A stretch of 41,099 nucleotides of DNA from Bradyrhizobium sp. (GCF_030654605.1 NZ_JAURXB010000113.1:1-41099), one strand, 5' to 3'. Counted from the first letter of the stretch, positions 26,000-34,319 are shown. Notes: generated by a model not told the origin, from the sequence alone. Made by a program: numbers and translations.

Positions 26000-26698
26000 T
26001 CATGCACTTTCTGCAGGAACCGATTGCCCCGGAGCCGGCGACACTTCGCGGTCCAAATGAGAAGCAATTGCGGCTTCGTTAAGTCCAATTCCGCGGAGGA
26101 TGAATTCGCAAAGTTGCCGCTCGAGATCGGCTGCATTGCCGTAAGTGAGACAGGGCACGGCCGGAAGTTTCGTCAGACCCGCCATCATCACCGTGTGATG
26201 CGCAAACCAGAACAAATTGAGCGGCTCGTTTCCGATCCGCGACGCCTCGCCCGCCGCCACGGCGCGCTCGAGCGATGAAATGAATACCGGACTGATCAGA
26301 TCCCCGACCTTGCCGTAAAGCAGCCGGGCGAATTCGCCGTCATCGAGATGGCTGGTGGTCATCAGCCGGAGGCGTTGCGCTTCCTGCTCATCGACCGTGA
26401 TCTGCATGAAATGTTCGACCATACCGCGGACCAGTTCGACCAGGGTCGCGGTCGATGGCTCCAACCCGAGCAGATGCATCAGATCGGGATCGGCCTCGCA
26501 CTCCTCCGCCAGGATTTCCGCATACAGCGCGGCCTTGGACGGAAAATGCTTGAACAGCAGTCCTTCCGAAATGGAGGCCGCCGCGGCAACGCTTTTGGTC
26601 GTCGTCCCGGCAAAGCCGTGACGGGCAAAGCAACGTTTGGCGGCGCTGAGGATGAGCTGCCGCCTCAGGTCGCTGGTCATTCGCAGGGGGGCACTCAT
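26000..26698 (-). CDS. TetR-family transcriptional repressor of the efflux operon
   Basis: A 232-residue regulator. The helix-turn-helix is around residues 32-52 (TTTKSVAAAASISEGLLFKHF), followed by PSKAALYAEIL as in TetR/AcrR proteins; the rest is a helical ligand-binding domain. As the first gene of the MFP-RND operon it probably represses itself and the pump until a ligand binds. The ATG at 26698 begins only five bases after a perfect inverted repeat and lacks a ribosome-binding site, so the mRNA may be leaderless. An ATG at 26680 is an alternative. The more upstream TTG lies in a likely -35 box. Confidence 0.9.
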   Translation of the reverse strand: MSAPLRMTSDLRRQLILSAAKRCFARHGFAGTTTKSVAAAASISEGLLFKHFPSKAALYAEILAEECEADPDLMHLLGLEPSTATLVELVRGMVEHFMQITVDEQEAQRLRLMTTSHLDDGEFARLLYGKVGDLISPVFISSLERAVAAGEASRIGNEPLNLFWFAHHTVMMAGLTKLPAVPCLTYGNAADLERQLCEFILRGIGLNEAAIASHLDREVSPAPGQSVPAESA

Positions 26699-26703
26699 GG
26701 CGC

Positions 26704-26719
26704 GTGAGTAATCACTCAC
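26704..26719. promoter_or_regulatory. Probable TetR operator
   Basis: Perfect inverted repeat GTGAGT-AATC-ACTCAC directly before the repressor start codon. The TGAGT...ACTCA pattern is common in operators of TetR-type efflux regulators. It would overlap the -10 region of the promoter whose -35 box is at 26734-26729, an ideal place for repression. Confidence 0.7.
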
Positions 26720-26734
26720 CAAGCCAAATGTCAA
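26706..26734 (-). promoter_or_regulatory. Candidate promoter of the TetR-efflux operon
   Basis: TTGACA (26734-26729) is a perfect -35 box. After 17 bases comes TTACTC (26711-26706), a poor -10 that lies in the operator. Transcription from here would start close to the ATG at 26698, consistent with a leaderless message. The -10 is uncertain. Confidence 0.45.
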
Positions 26735-26738
26735 GCAT

Positions 26739-26757
26739 GATATTGCGATGCAATATC
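26739..26757. promoter_or_regulatory. Second perfect inverted repeat in the divergent region
   Basis: GATATTGC-GAT-GCAATATC has perfect 8-base arms and a 3-base spacer, just upstream of the repressor's -35 box. Its sequence differs from the operator at 26704-26719, so a different regulator may bind it. It lies between the divergent TetR and P450 genes and could act on either. Confidence 0.6.
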
Positions 26758-26823
26758 AACAAATGCCTGGTTGCCTCAATGGGAACGGCGTCGAATGAGC
26801 CAAACGTCATAGTTCCATTGGAG

Positions 26824-26854
26824 TTGACGCCAGACCTGGGACGCAGTCTAAGAT
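26824..26854 (+). promoter_or_regulatory. Weak candidate promoter for the class I P450
   Basis: TTGACG (26824-26829) and TAAGAT (26849-26854) are 19 bases apart, about 90 bases before the P450 start. The long spacer lowers confidence. No better pair was seen between the TetR and P450 genes. Confidence 0.25.
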
Positions 26855-26945
26855 AGTTGCAAATGCGACTAATTTGACCCGTCACGCTTCGGGCGCCATC
26901 GGCAAGAGCCGCATTTTCAGTCTTCAAAAAAGAGCACGAAGAGCC

Positions 26946-28163
26946 ATGAACTTGGGTGCACGGGAGCTGGCCGCCGACTTCAATATCGAGAAGCTGACGG
27001 GCGAATTCTATGCCGACCCCTATCCGACCTATCGTGCCCTGCGGGAGCATGAGCCGGTCAAGCGGATGCCTAACGGCTCCTGGTTTCTGACCCGCTATGA
27101 CGACCTGGTCAGCGCCTACAAGAGCACCAAACAGTTCAGCTCCGACAAGCGGAGGGAGTTTTTCCCGAAATACGGCGATTCGCCGCTCTACGAGCACCAC
27201 ACCACCAGCCTCGTCTTCAACGACCCGCCGGCGCACACCAGGGTGCGGCGGCTGATCATGGGCGCGCTATCGCCGCGCGCCATTGGCGAGATGGAGCCCG
27301 ATATCATCGCGCTGGTGGACCGGCTGTTGGCCGGGATCGCCGCCAAGGGCGGCGTCGATCTGATCGACGACTTTGCCGCCGCGATTCCGATCGAGGTGAT
27401 CGGCAATCTGCTGGATGTGCCGCAGGACGAACGCGGCCCCCTGCGCGACTGGTCGCTGGCAATTTTGGGCGCGCTCGAGCCGGTGATCTCCCCGGAAGTC
27501 TTTGCCCGCGGCAACAAGGCGGTGACGGATTTTCTCGCCTATCTGGAAATCCTGGTGGCGCGGCGCCGTGCAAAGCCGGGCAACGGCGAACGCGACGTGC
27601 TGACCCGCCTCATTCAGGGCGAGGACAATGGCGAGCGGCTGACCGAGAAGGAATTGCTGCACAACTGCATCTTCCTGCTCAACGCCGGGCACGAGACCAC
27701 CACCAACCTGATCGGAAACGGGCTGGTGGCGCTGTCCGGCAATCCCGAGCAGAAGAAGCGGCTGATCGAACATCCCGACCTGATCAAGACCGCGGTCGAG
27801 GAAATCCTGCGCTTCGAAAGCTCGAACCAGCTCGGCAACCGCATGACCACCGAGCCAGTCGAACTCGGCGGCGTGACGCTTCCCGCGGGCACGCCGGTGA
27901 CGCTGTGCATCGGGGCTGCCAACCGCGATCCGGCGCAATTCGCCGATCCGGAAACCCTCGACATCGCCCGCACCCCGAACCGGCACCTCGCCTTCGCCAC
28001 CGGCGCGCATCAATGCGCCGGGATGGCGCTGGCGCGGCTCGAAGGCGCGATCGCGATTTCGCGATTTCTGGCGCGGTTTCCGAACTACGCGTTGAACGGC
28101 GCGCCGGTACGCGGCGGCCGCGCCCGGTTTCGCGGGTTTTTGAGCGTGCCGTGCACGGTTTGA
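26946..28163 (+). CDS. Cytochrome P450 (class I, soluble bacterial)
   Basis: A 405-residue monooxygenase that needs separate ferredoxin and reductase partners, which are not in this window. Motifs: FNDPPAHTRVRR at 91-102, I-helix AGHETT at 247-252, ExxR as EILR at 286-289, and heme loop FATGAHQCAG at 350-359 with ligand Cys357. These suit bacterial P450s acting on steroids, terpenes, fatty acids or xenobiotics; the substrate is not evident. The ATG at 26946 has GAAGAG upstream and is followed by family sequence; an in-frame start 24 codons earlier looks non-coding. It is divergent from the TetR-efflux operon and may share its regulation. Confidence 0.94.
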   Translation: MNLGARELAADFNIEKLTGEFYADPYPTYRALREHEPVKRMPNGSWFLTRYDDLVSAYKSTKQFSSDKRREFFPKYGDSPLYEHHTTSLVFNDPPAHTRVRRLIMGALSPRAIGEMEPDIIALVDRLLAGIAAKGGVDLIDDFAAAIPIEVIGNLLDVPQDERGPLRDWSLAILGALEPVISPEVFARGNKAVTDFLAYLEILVARRRAKPGNGERDVLTRLIQGEDNGERLTEKELLHNCIFLLNAGHETTTNLIGNGLVALSGNPEQKKRLIEHPDLIKTAVEEILRFESSNQLGNRMTTEPVELGGVTLPAGTPVTLCIGAANRDPAQFADPETLDIARTPNRHLAFATGAHQCAGMALARLEGAIAISRFLARFPNYALNGAPVRGGRARFRGFLSVPCTV

Positions 28164-28209
28164 GTCCAGGTCCAACATGGTTAGGCTCGTCCAGTCGTCT
28201 GCGTCGTCC

Positions 28210-28758
28210 TTACGGCATTTCTGCTGACGGCCCGAGCAAAGGGAAACTGGACAGTACGCTCGCAGCGAGGCCGTATACCGTGACGAAGTCGTATTCTCGT
28301 CCGAACTTGGGCTCCCAATATCGGCCATGAGCGAGCCAGTGTCTAAATTTGAACGCGCTGCGTAAATCGCCGATCAGCTTTGCCTCAACATCCGTGTTTT
28401 CTTTCCATGCATCGAATATCTCGGTCTCAAGGCGCACTCTCGTCTGTTTCCGCTTGTGAAGGTCACGAAAGGCACGCGACAGCGGGTCTTTCTCTTTGCG
28501 ATAGCATCGCTGAAGATAGTCGATTCGAAATGCTGCTTCTAATGCCGACAGCACGGTAAGAGCGGACGCCATATCGATTTCGGCGAGTCTCTGCTCCAGC
28601 TTTTCATTTACCTCCTCTATGAGATCTCCAAAAAATCGAGCGCCAAATGTCGGGGCATTGGGGCTGAAATAGAGCCGCAGCGATTCCTCAATATCAGAAT
28701 GATGGAGCGCAAACTCTGCAATGCTGACGTTCAGTTTTGAAAACGCCACCCTAGCCAT
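28210..28758 (-). CDS. HEPN-like protein, second gene of a two-gene accessory unit
   Basis: A 182-residue protein that looks all-helical. The motif RHWLAH (Arg139 to His144) fits the RX4-6H signature of HEPN domains, many of which are RNases in toxin-antitoxin, abortive-infection and CRISPR-linked systems; the following GRYW is also common there. No second domain is visible. The ATG overlaps the stop of the partner gene by 8 bases (ATGGCTAG), so the two are surely co-translated. Base composition is visibly more AT-rich than the genes around it, suggesting transfer. HEPN proteins can also be non-catalytic, so RNase activity is inferred. It converges with the P450 gene. Confidence 0.75.
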   Translation of the reverse strand: MARVAFSKLNVSIAEFALHHSDIEESLRLYFSPNAPTFGARFFGDLIEEVNEKLEQRLAEIDMASALTVLSALEAAFRIDYLQRCYRKEKDPLSRAFRDLHKRKQTRVRLETEIFDAWKENTDVEAKLIGDLRSAFKFRHWLAHGRYWEPKFGREYDFVTVYGLAASVLSSFPLLGPSAEMP

Positions 28759-29308
28759 TGCTAACTTCCAACAGCATTTCCAAGAACGATTCTTTGTTTA
28801 ACTCGATGAAACCCAAGGCTGGTGGACGACTCACTATCTTCCAAGCCCATTCAATTTCCTGGCCTATGGGCTTTTTTGCTGCCGGCGGGTTCTTCGGGTC
28901 AATGACAGTGACGCTGACAAGCTGATGTGCGCTCGTTATTTTCTTATTCATCAGAGTCAGTCTGGACGTTCCCGCCGGTCCAACAACGTCCACTCGCCCC
29001 CTTGATCCAATGAGCATCGTGCCGATCGGCTCAAGCCTGATTTCTTGCAGACCAATTCGAATGACCATTCTGGGTGCAATGTAAGGACCGCTGAAATCTT
29101 CGTTCAATTCTTTATTATCAATCTTGAATGATATAGAGCCTCCACTGATATAATCCTTTAAATAGGCCTGAACATCCGAATAGAGAGCGTTCAAACGACC
29201 GAGCCACTCCGCAAGTTCTTTCTTCGGATCGAAGGGTATCTTCTCTTCTGCAGCAGCCGATAGCTCTTGCTGTCGCTTTACAAAATCGTCGAAATCGGTT
29301 CTGGCCAT
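28751..29308 (-). CDS. Unrecognised partner of the HEPN-like protein
   Basis: A 185-residue protein of no family I know. Residues 1-55 look helical and acidic (MARTDFDDFVKRQQEL...), then follows a beta-rich part with GPYIAPRMVIRIGLQEIRLEPIG and IGSRGRVDVVGPAG, and a C-terminal helix (NKESFLEMLLEVSNG). There is no signal peptide. The ATG has AAGGA nine bases upstream. The gene is AT-rich: bases 29101-29160 contain only 18 G or C in 60. It comes first in the pair and its stop overlaps the HEPN gene start, the order expected of an antitoxin or a sensor, but that role is a guess. Confidence 0.72.
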   Translation of the reverse strand: MARTDFDDFVKRQQELSAAAEEKIPFDPKKELAEWLGRLNALYSDVQAYLKDYISGGSISFKIDNKELNEDFSGPYIAPRMVIRIGLQEIRLEPIGTMLIGSRGRVDVVGPAGTSRLTLMNKKITSAHQLVSVTVIDPKNPPAAKKPIGQEIEWAWKIVSRPPALGFIELNKESFLEMLLEVSNG

Positions 29309-29343
29309 TTACATCAATCCTTATGCAGAGCTTACCTGAGCAT

Positions 29344-29361
29344 CGGAAGCTGTGCCTTCCG
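29344..29361. promoter_or_regulatory. Inverted repeat upstream of the HEPN pair
   Basis: CGGAAG-CTGTGC-CTTCCG has perfect 6-base arms and a 6-base spacer, 36 bases before the first start codon of the pair. Such a site could be an operator for self-regulation. No convincing -35/-10 pair was identified around it. The rest of 29309-29480 contains no gene that I can support. Confidence 0.4.
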
Positions 29362-29480
29362 GCAATATGCCATAGCGTCTCGAATTTGTCGTCGATCAGG
29401 CGGGAGAAAACCCCTCAAAATGTTGACTTCGCATGGCCGTCGCCGAGCACGGTCGACCAAGAGCAAGAAGAAGCGGGGGC

Positions 29481-30164
29481 CTAACCCGCACCCTCCTCTT
29501 CCCGTTTCTCCGACGCAAGGCCCGTAACGTTGCCGCGTCGCACATGCGCCTGTCCGGAATAGTGCATGCCAAGCATCACCCGGGGCAGCGAAAAGCGCTC
29601 GACGACCACATCATCCGTCGTAAAGCCGGCGGCTTCGATGGCAGAAACCGGATCGCGCGTCAGGTTGCAACCGCCGAACAGTCCGCTCCAGGCGCCGTTC
29701 AAGCCGCGCTGCAGGCTTCCCCGCCAGCCCTCGGCCCGGGCATGCTCGCAAAACAGCAGCGTGCCGCCCGGCTTGAGCACACGCCGGATCTCGTCGAGTG
29801 CCTTGGCCGGTTCGGGAATCGTGCAGAACGCGTAAGTCACCACCACGGTGTCGGCCATGGCGTCCTTCAGCGGCAGCTTCTCGCCAACGCCTTGGCGCAA
29901 CTCGGCCGGGAAAGCCATCTTGTCCAGCTCCTGCTGCGCCAGCTCGATCATCGCCTCATCAGGCTCGATGCCGATCAAGAGGTCGACGCGCTTCGGATCG
30001 TAATAGGGCAGATTGAGGCCGGAGCCGAAGCCGACCTCGACCACAATCCCGCGGGCGCGCGGCACGATCCGCTTGCGCATGGTTGCAAACTCTTCGACGC
30101 TGCATCCGGCATGGACCAGGCGCGGCGAAATATGACGATCGTAGAAGCTCTTGCTTCGGCACAT
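29481..30164 (-). CDS. Class I SAM-dependent methyltransferase
   Basis: A 227-residue methyltransferase with the UbiE-like layout. Motif I VVEVGFGSGLNLPYY at about 41-55 binds S-adenosylmethionine, the acidic residue of motif II is in LLIGIEPDE, and ALDEIRRVLKPGGTLLFCEHAR is the typical motif-III region. The C-terminus ends in charged residues (EKREEEGAG). Similar proteins are named phospholipid or small-molecule methyltransferases, but the acceptor cannot be read from the sequence. It is divergent from the GlxA-type regulator, with 138 bases between them that include the small inverted repeat CGACG-AAATG-CGTCG at 30210-30224. Confidence 0.88.
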   Translation of the reverse strand: MCRSKSFYDRHISPRLVHAGCSVEEFATMRKRIVPRARGIVVEVGFGSGLNLPYYDPKRVDLLIGIEPDEAMIELAQQELDKMAFPAELRQGVGEKLPLKDAMADTVVVTYAFCTIPEPAKALDEIRRVLKPGGTLLFCEHARAEGWRGSLQRGLNGAWSGLFGGCNLTRDPVSAIEAAGFTTDDVVVERFSLPRVMLGMHYSGQAHVRRGNVTGLASEKREEEGAG

Positions 30165-30302
30165 CGAACCCAGACCTTTTCGAAGTTGATTTTCGGGCGT
30201 GGCTGCCCGCGACGAAATGCGTCGATGGCCGATCTAATAGAGCTGGCTGCAGACGCCGTTGAGTGGCAAAATGGCCGCTTCCGGGGTGGTTGAGCCAAAT
30301 CG

Positions 30303-31358
30303 ATGCGAAATTCATCCACGCGAGATCAAGTTCATGTGAGCCTGGTGCTCTTTCCCGAATGCGATCCGTCGATCGTTTACGGCATATTCGACACCCTGTG
30401 GGCGGCGGGCCGCGACTTCAGCGACAACGAAGATCATCCGGTCTTCATCCCGCGAATCGTGTCGACCTCGAAACAGGCGATGCAGCTCGTGACCGGCGTC
30501 AGCATCATCCCTCAGGATGGAATCAACGAGGTGAACCGGACCGACGTCGTGTTCGTGCCGAACGTTCTGGTGAAATCGGCGGCCTGCCTCCGTAGGCTGG
30601 ATCGCAGGTTGCTGGACTGGATCAAGGCGATGCATGGCCAGGGCGCGGCGCTTTATTCGGCCTGCGGCGGATCGCTGGTGCTGGCCGAGGCCGGCCTGCT
30701 TGAAGGCGAAGCGGCAACGACGCATTGGAGCTACGCCGCGCTGTTCAAGGAGCAGTACCCCGACGTGACGCTGCACGCCGACCGTCTGATCGTCCAAAGC
30801 GGCGATGGCCACAGCATCGTCTGCTCCGGCGGCGCATCGTCCTGGCAGGATCTGGCGCTGCTGCTGGTGGCCAAATTCGCCGGCACCGCCGAAGCCATCC
30901 GCCTGTCGAAAATGTTCCTGTATCAGTGGCACCGCGACGGACAGTTGCCCTATGCGAGCATGATCCAGAACGTGAACCATGGCGACGCCACGATCGAGCG
31001 CGCGCAGCAATGGATCGCGGAGAATTACGACAAGGCCGATGTCGTGGGCGACCTGGTCCGGCAATCCGGCCTGCCGAAGCGCAGCTTCGACAGGCGATTC
31101 AGGACCGCCACCGGCTATTCTCCGCTGGCCTATATTCAGGCGTTGCGGATCGAGGAAGCCAAGCAGCTACTGGAAACCACCAGCACGGCCGTTGAAGCGA
31201 TCGGCCGCGAGGTCGGCTATGAGGATGCGTCGTCGTTCCGCCGCCTGTTCCGGCGGCTGGCCGGCATCGGCCCCGCGGAATACCGGCGGAAATTGCAGCC
31301 GCCGAAGATGGTTAGGGAATTCGATCGGGTCGGCCATCCGGGTTCGTCGGAGTCTTGA
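30303..31358 (+). CDS. GlxA-family transcriptional regulator (DJ-1/PfpI plus AraC domains)
   Basis: A 351-residue regulator. Residues 10-190 form a DJ-1/PfpI-like domain with the nucleophile-elbow region SACGGSLVLAEAGLLEG, the cysteine being Cys121. Residues 225-330 are the AraC DNA-binding domain with two helix-turn-helix parts (DLVRQSGLPKRSFDRRFRTATG and AIGREVGYEDASSFRRLFRRLAG). Relatives activate catabolism of amines such as glycine betaine, carnitine or choline derivatives, so the ligand is probably a small metabolite, unknown here. The ATG at 30303 has no clear ribosome-binding site. The target may be the divergent methyltransferase, the only adjacent gene in suitable orientation. Confidence 0.92.
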   Translation: MRNSSTRDQVHVSLVLFPECDPSIVYGIFDTLWAAGRDFSDNEDHPVFIPRIVSTSKQAMQLVTGVSIIPQDGINEVNRTDVVFVPNVLVKSAACLRRLDRRLLDWIKAMHGQGAALYSACGGSLVLAEAGLLEGEAATTHWSYAALFKEQYPDVTLHADRLIVQSGDGHSIVCSGGASSWQDLALLLVAKFAGTAEAIRLSKMFLYQWHRDGQLPYASMIQNVNHGDATIERAQQWIAENYDKADVVGDLVRQSGLPKRSFDRRFRTATGYSPLAYIQALRIEEAKQLLETTSTAVEAIGREVGYEDASSFRRLFRRLAGIGPAEYRRKLQPPKMVREFDRVGHPGSSES

Positions 31359-31538
31359 TCGTACACTCCCCTGCAGGGTGAGAGCCCAGCCCCCGTAGAA
31401 CTACCGCCCGCGCTCGCAAACCGGCCTTTAAGGATTTGCGGCAGACTGTTGCCTCAATTCATTTAAGGCGACCCCCGCTGTCAGACCGGGGATCGGCGAT
31501 CCAGATTTTCTCATCAGTTCGTTCAGGGTGTATCGCCT

Positions 31539-34319
31539 GTGAGTATCCGCGTCCGCCTGTTATTGCTGGTGTTGGGCACCGCTCTGCTGCCGGCCATCCT
31601 GGTGGGTTGGCGATACTATGAGGATCGCGGCAAGGACATCGACGCTGCCATCAGTGGTTTGGCCGCGACGGCCCGCTCCATCGCAACGAACCTCGACACG
31701 CGGATCCAGGGCACCAGCCAGCTTCACGTCGGTCTGGCGCGGGCCCGCGACCTCGCCAGTCCCGACAAGGCGGTATGTTCCGGTTTCCTTTCCGAGGTTC
31801 TCGCGAAGCATCCCCAATACACGGGCATCCTGACCATCGATCCCAATGGCGGCCTGTTATGCGATTCGTTGCGCACCGGGCGCGTGCTCGACCTGCGCGA
31901 TCGCAACTATTTCAGGCAGGCCTCGAACGCAGCCGATAGCATCGTCATAGAGCCGGTGTTTGGACGCCTCACCGGTTCCGCGGTGCTGCAAATCGCCTAT
32001 CCCGTGCGTGATGAGTCCCAGCGGCTGGAGTTCGTCCTGCTGGCCTCGCTTGACCTCACCAGGTTCATGAAGGAGCAAATCGAAAATTTGCCGCGCGGCT
32101 TCGAAGTCCTGCTGGCGGACCGCAACGGTACGGTATTGAGCCGGTCACCGGCGCCGCTTGGAGCCGGCGGGCCGGGCGCTTCGATCGCGGATTCCGCCAT
32201 GTTCCGCGTTGCGGCGGATCGCGGCGGCTCGAAAGAGCTGGTGAATGCCAGCGGCGAAACCCAGGTCTGGTCCGCATCCGAGACGCTCGCTGTCGGCGGC
32301 GTCAATTTGCATGTCATGGTCGGTCGTTCAAAATCCGAACTGGTGGCGGCGCCGAACCGCCGTCTCGCCGAAGACATGGCCATCCTCGGTGTGCTCTCGC
32401 TGTTGCTGTTCGCCGGCGTCTGGTTGCTGGCGGAAGTCGGAATTCGCGTCCAGATCAGCCGTATCGCGGCCATGGCCGGCCGGCTCGGTGCCGGCGACCT
32501 CGCCGCGCGGATTCCGCCGCCCTATCCCAGGGGCGAGCTTGGCAGCCTGATGAGGGTTCTGAACGGCACCGCCGCGTCGCTCGAACGCCAGCGCCACGAC
32601 ATCGAGGACCTCAACGAAAAGCTCCGGCAGTCGCAAAGCCTGGAGATGCTGGAAAAGCAGCGGCTCGATATCGCGCTCGACAACATGACGCAGGGCCTGG
32701 TGCTGTTCGACAGATCGGAGCGGCTCATCGTCTGCAACCAGCGTTACATCGAAATGTACGGGCTTTCGCGGGACGTGGTCAAACCCGGCTGCACCCTGCG
32801 TGAGCTGATAGCACATCGCAGGCAGACGGGGTCGTTCAAAGGCGACGGGGAAGTGTACTATGCGACGATCCTGGATGACGTCGTGCAAGAGAAGGTGACG
32901 CAGCTCATCTTGCCAACCGCCGACGGACGTTCGGTCCAGGTGGTGAACCGGACGGTGGCGGGCGGCGGGTGGCTGGCGACCCATGAGGACATCACGGAGC
33001 GCGCGCGGTTCGACGAGCGGATCGCGCATATGGCGCATTACGATGCGCTGACCGACCTGCCGAACCGGGCGCTGTTTCGCGAGCAGCTTGCCGCGGCGCT
33101 CGACGGCCTGGCGGAAGGCGGACAGCTGGCGGTGCTCTATATCGACATCGATGAATTCAAGAGCGTCAACGACCTGCTCGGACACCCGATCGGCGACGAA
33201 TTGCTGCGAGCGGTGGCCGGCCGCCTGCGCGGGTGCATCGCGGCCACCGATTTCGTGGCCCGGCTGGGCGGCGACGAATGTGCCATCATCCAGCTGGCGG
33301 TCGAGCGGCCGGCGGACACCACACACCTGGTCGAGCGAATCTACACCGCGATTCGCGAGCCGTATGACTGCGCAGGTCACCTGCTCACCACCGACGCCAG
33401 CATCGGCATTGCGCTGGCTCCGCAGGACGGCGCCGATCTCAACGAGCTGCTGAAGCATGCGGATCTGGCGATGTATGCCGCCAAGGCCGACGGGCGGCGC
33501 ACCTCGCGCTTCTTCGAACCGGCCATGGATGCACGGGTGAAGGCGTTGCGTCTTCTGGAGCGGGATCTGCGTCAGGCGATCGCCGTCGGCGGTCTCGAGC
33601 TTCACTACCAGCCGCTGGTCGATCTCGCGAACAACGCGATCAGCGGTTGCGAAGCGCTGCTGCGCTGGCATCACCCCACAAGGGGTCCGATCTCACCCGC
33701 GGAATTCGTCCCTGTGGCCGAAGAAACCGGCCTGATCATCCCGCTCGGTGAATGGGTACTGGCCGCGGCCTGCGCCGAAGCCGCAACATGGCCGGATCAC
33801 GTCAGGGTGGCGGTCAACGTCTCGCCGGTTCAGTTCCGAAGCCAGGCTCTCGCGCTGAAGGTCGCCGCCGCGCTCGCGGTCTCCGGCCTCCCGGCCCATC
33901 GCCTCGAACTGGAGATTACCGAGGCGGTTCTCATTCGAGACGACGAAGCCGCACTGGCCACACTGCATCAGTTGCGCAGCCTCGGCGTGCGCATCGCGCT
34001 GGACGATTTCGGCACCGGCTATTCCTCGCTGAGCTATCTGCAGCGCTTCCCGTTCGACAAGATCAAGATCGACCGCTGCTTCATCAAGGACATCGCGGAA
34101 GCGGACGGATCGGCCTGCATCGTTCAGGCCGTCGTCAACATCGCGACCGCCAGGCACATGACGACGGTCGCGGAGGGCGTCGAGACCCAGGCGCAACGGA
34201 CAATGCTGCGCGCGCTCGGCTGCAACGAGATGCAGGGCTATCTGTATAGCCCGGCGCTACCGGCAACGCAGATCCGGCTGTTGCTCTCCTCGCGCGGCAG
34301 GGTGGCGGGCGCGGCCTGA
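31539..34319 (+). CDS. Membrane sensor with Cache, HAMP, PAS, GGDEF and EAL domains
   Basis: A 926-residue cyclic-di-GMP enzyme. Membrane helices at about 7-24 and 281-302 enclose a periplasmic Cache-like domain; then come HAMP (about 303-355), a PAS-like domain (375-490), GGDEF (500-660) and EAL (675-920). The EAL part keeps EAL at 705-707, NVSPVQF, ELEITE, DDFGTGYSS near 821-829 and VAEGVET, so it should hydrolyse cyclic-di-GMP. The GGDEF motif is GGDEC at 577-581, and the Arg of the RxxD inhibitory site is replaced by Ala, so synthesis may be altered or the domain may only sense GTP. The GTG start has CAGGGTG upstream. In the 180-base space before it only a small hairpin (CCCCG...CGGGG) is visible. 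Confidence 0.94.
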   Translation: MSIRVRLLLLVLGTALLPAILVGWRYYEDRGKDIDAAISGLAATARSIATNLDTRIQGTSQLHVGLARARDLASPDKAVCSGFLSEVLAKHPQYTGILTIDPNGGLLCDSLRTGRVLDLRDRNYFRQASNAADSIVIEPVFGRLTGSAVLQIAYPVRDESQRLEFVLLASLDLTRFMKEQIENLPRGFEVLLADRNGTVLSRSPAPLGAGGPGASIADSAMFRVAADRGGSKELVNASGETQVWSASETLAVGGVNLHVMVGRSKSELVAAPNRRLAEDMAILGVLSLLLFAGVWLLAEVGIRVQISRIAAMAGRLGAGDLAARIPPPYPRGELGSLMRVLNGTAASLERQRHDIEDLNEKLRQSQSLEMLEKQRLDIALDNMTQGLVLFDRSERLIVCNQRYIEMYGLSRDVVKPGCTLRELIAHRRQTGSFKGDGEVYYATILDDVVQEKVTQLILPTADGRSVQVVNRTVAGGGWLATHEDITERARFDERIAHMAHYDALTDLPNRALFREQLAAALDGLAEGGQLAVLYIDIDEFKSVNDLLGHPIGDELLRAVAGRLRGCIAATDFVARLGGDECAIIQLAVERPADTTHLVERIYTAIREPYDCAGHLLTTDASIGIALAPQDGADLNELLKHADLAMYAAKADGRRTSRFFEPAMDARVKALRLLERDLRQAIAVGGLELHYQPLVDLANNAISGCEALLRWHHPTRGPISPAEFVPVAEETGLIIPLGEWVLAAACAEAATWPDHVRVAVNVSPVQFRSQALALKVAAALAVSGLPAHRLELEITEAVLIRDDEAALATLHQLRSLGVRIALDDFGTGYSSLSYLQRFPFDKIKIDRCFIKDIAEADGSACIVQAVVNIATARHMTTVAEGVETQAQRTMLRALGCNEMQGYLYSPALPATQIRLLLSSRGRVAGAA

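Noticed and set aside
28751..29308. GSRGRVD segment resembling the nucleotidyltransferase motif of HEPN-MNT antitoxins
   Set aside because: It lies in a beta-rich stretch in the middle of the protein, without the following SDxD and the surrounding fold pattern. The match is probably chance.
29267..29527. Plus-strand open frame of 86 codons upstream of the HEPN pair
   Set aside because: It begins inside the partner gene in antisense, has no ribosome-binding site, and yields a basic low-complexity tail.
31359..31538. Possible riboswitch before the GGDEF-EAL gene
   Set aside because: Small hairpins are present, but no consensus core of the cyclic-di-GMP, thiamine, cobalamin or glycine riboswitches could be found.
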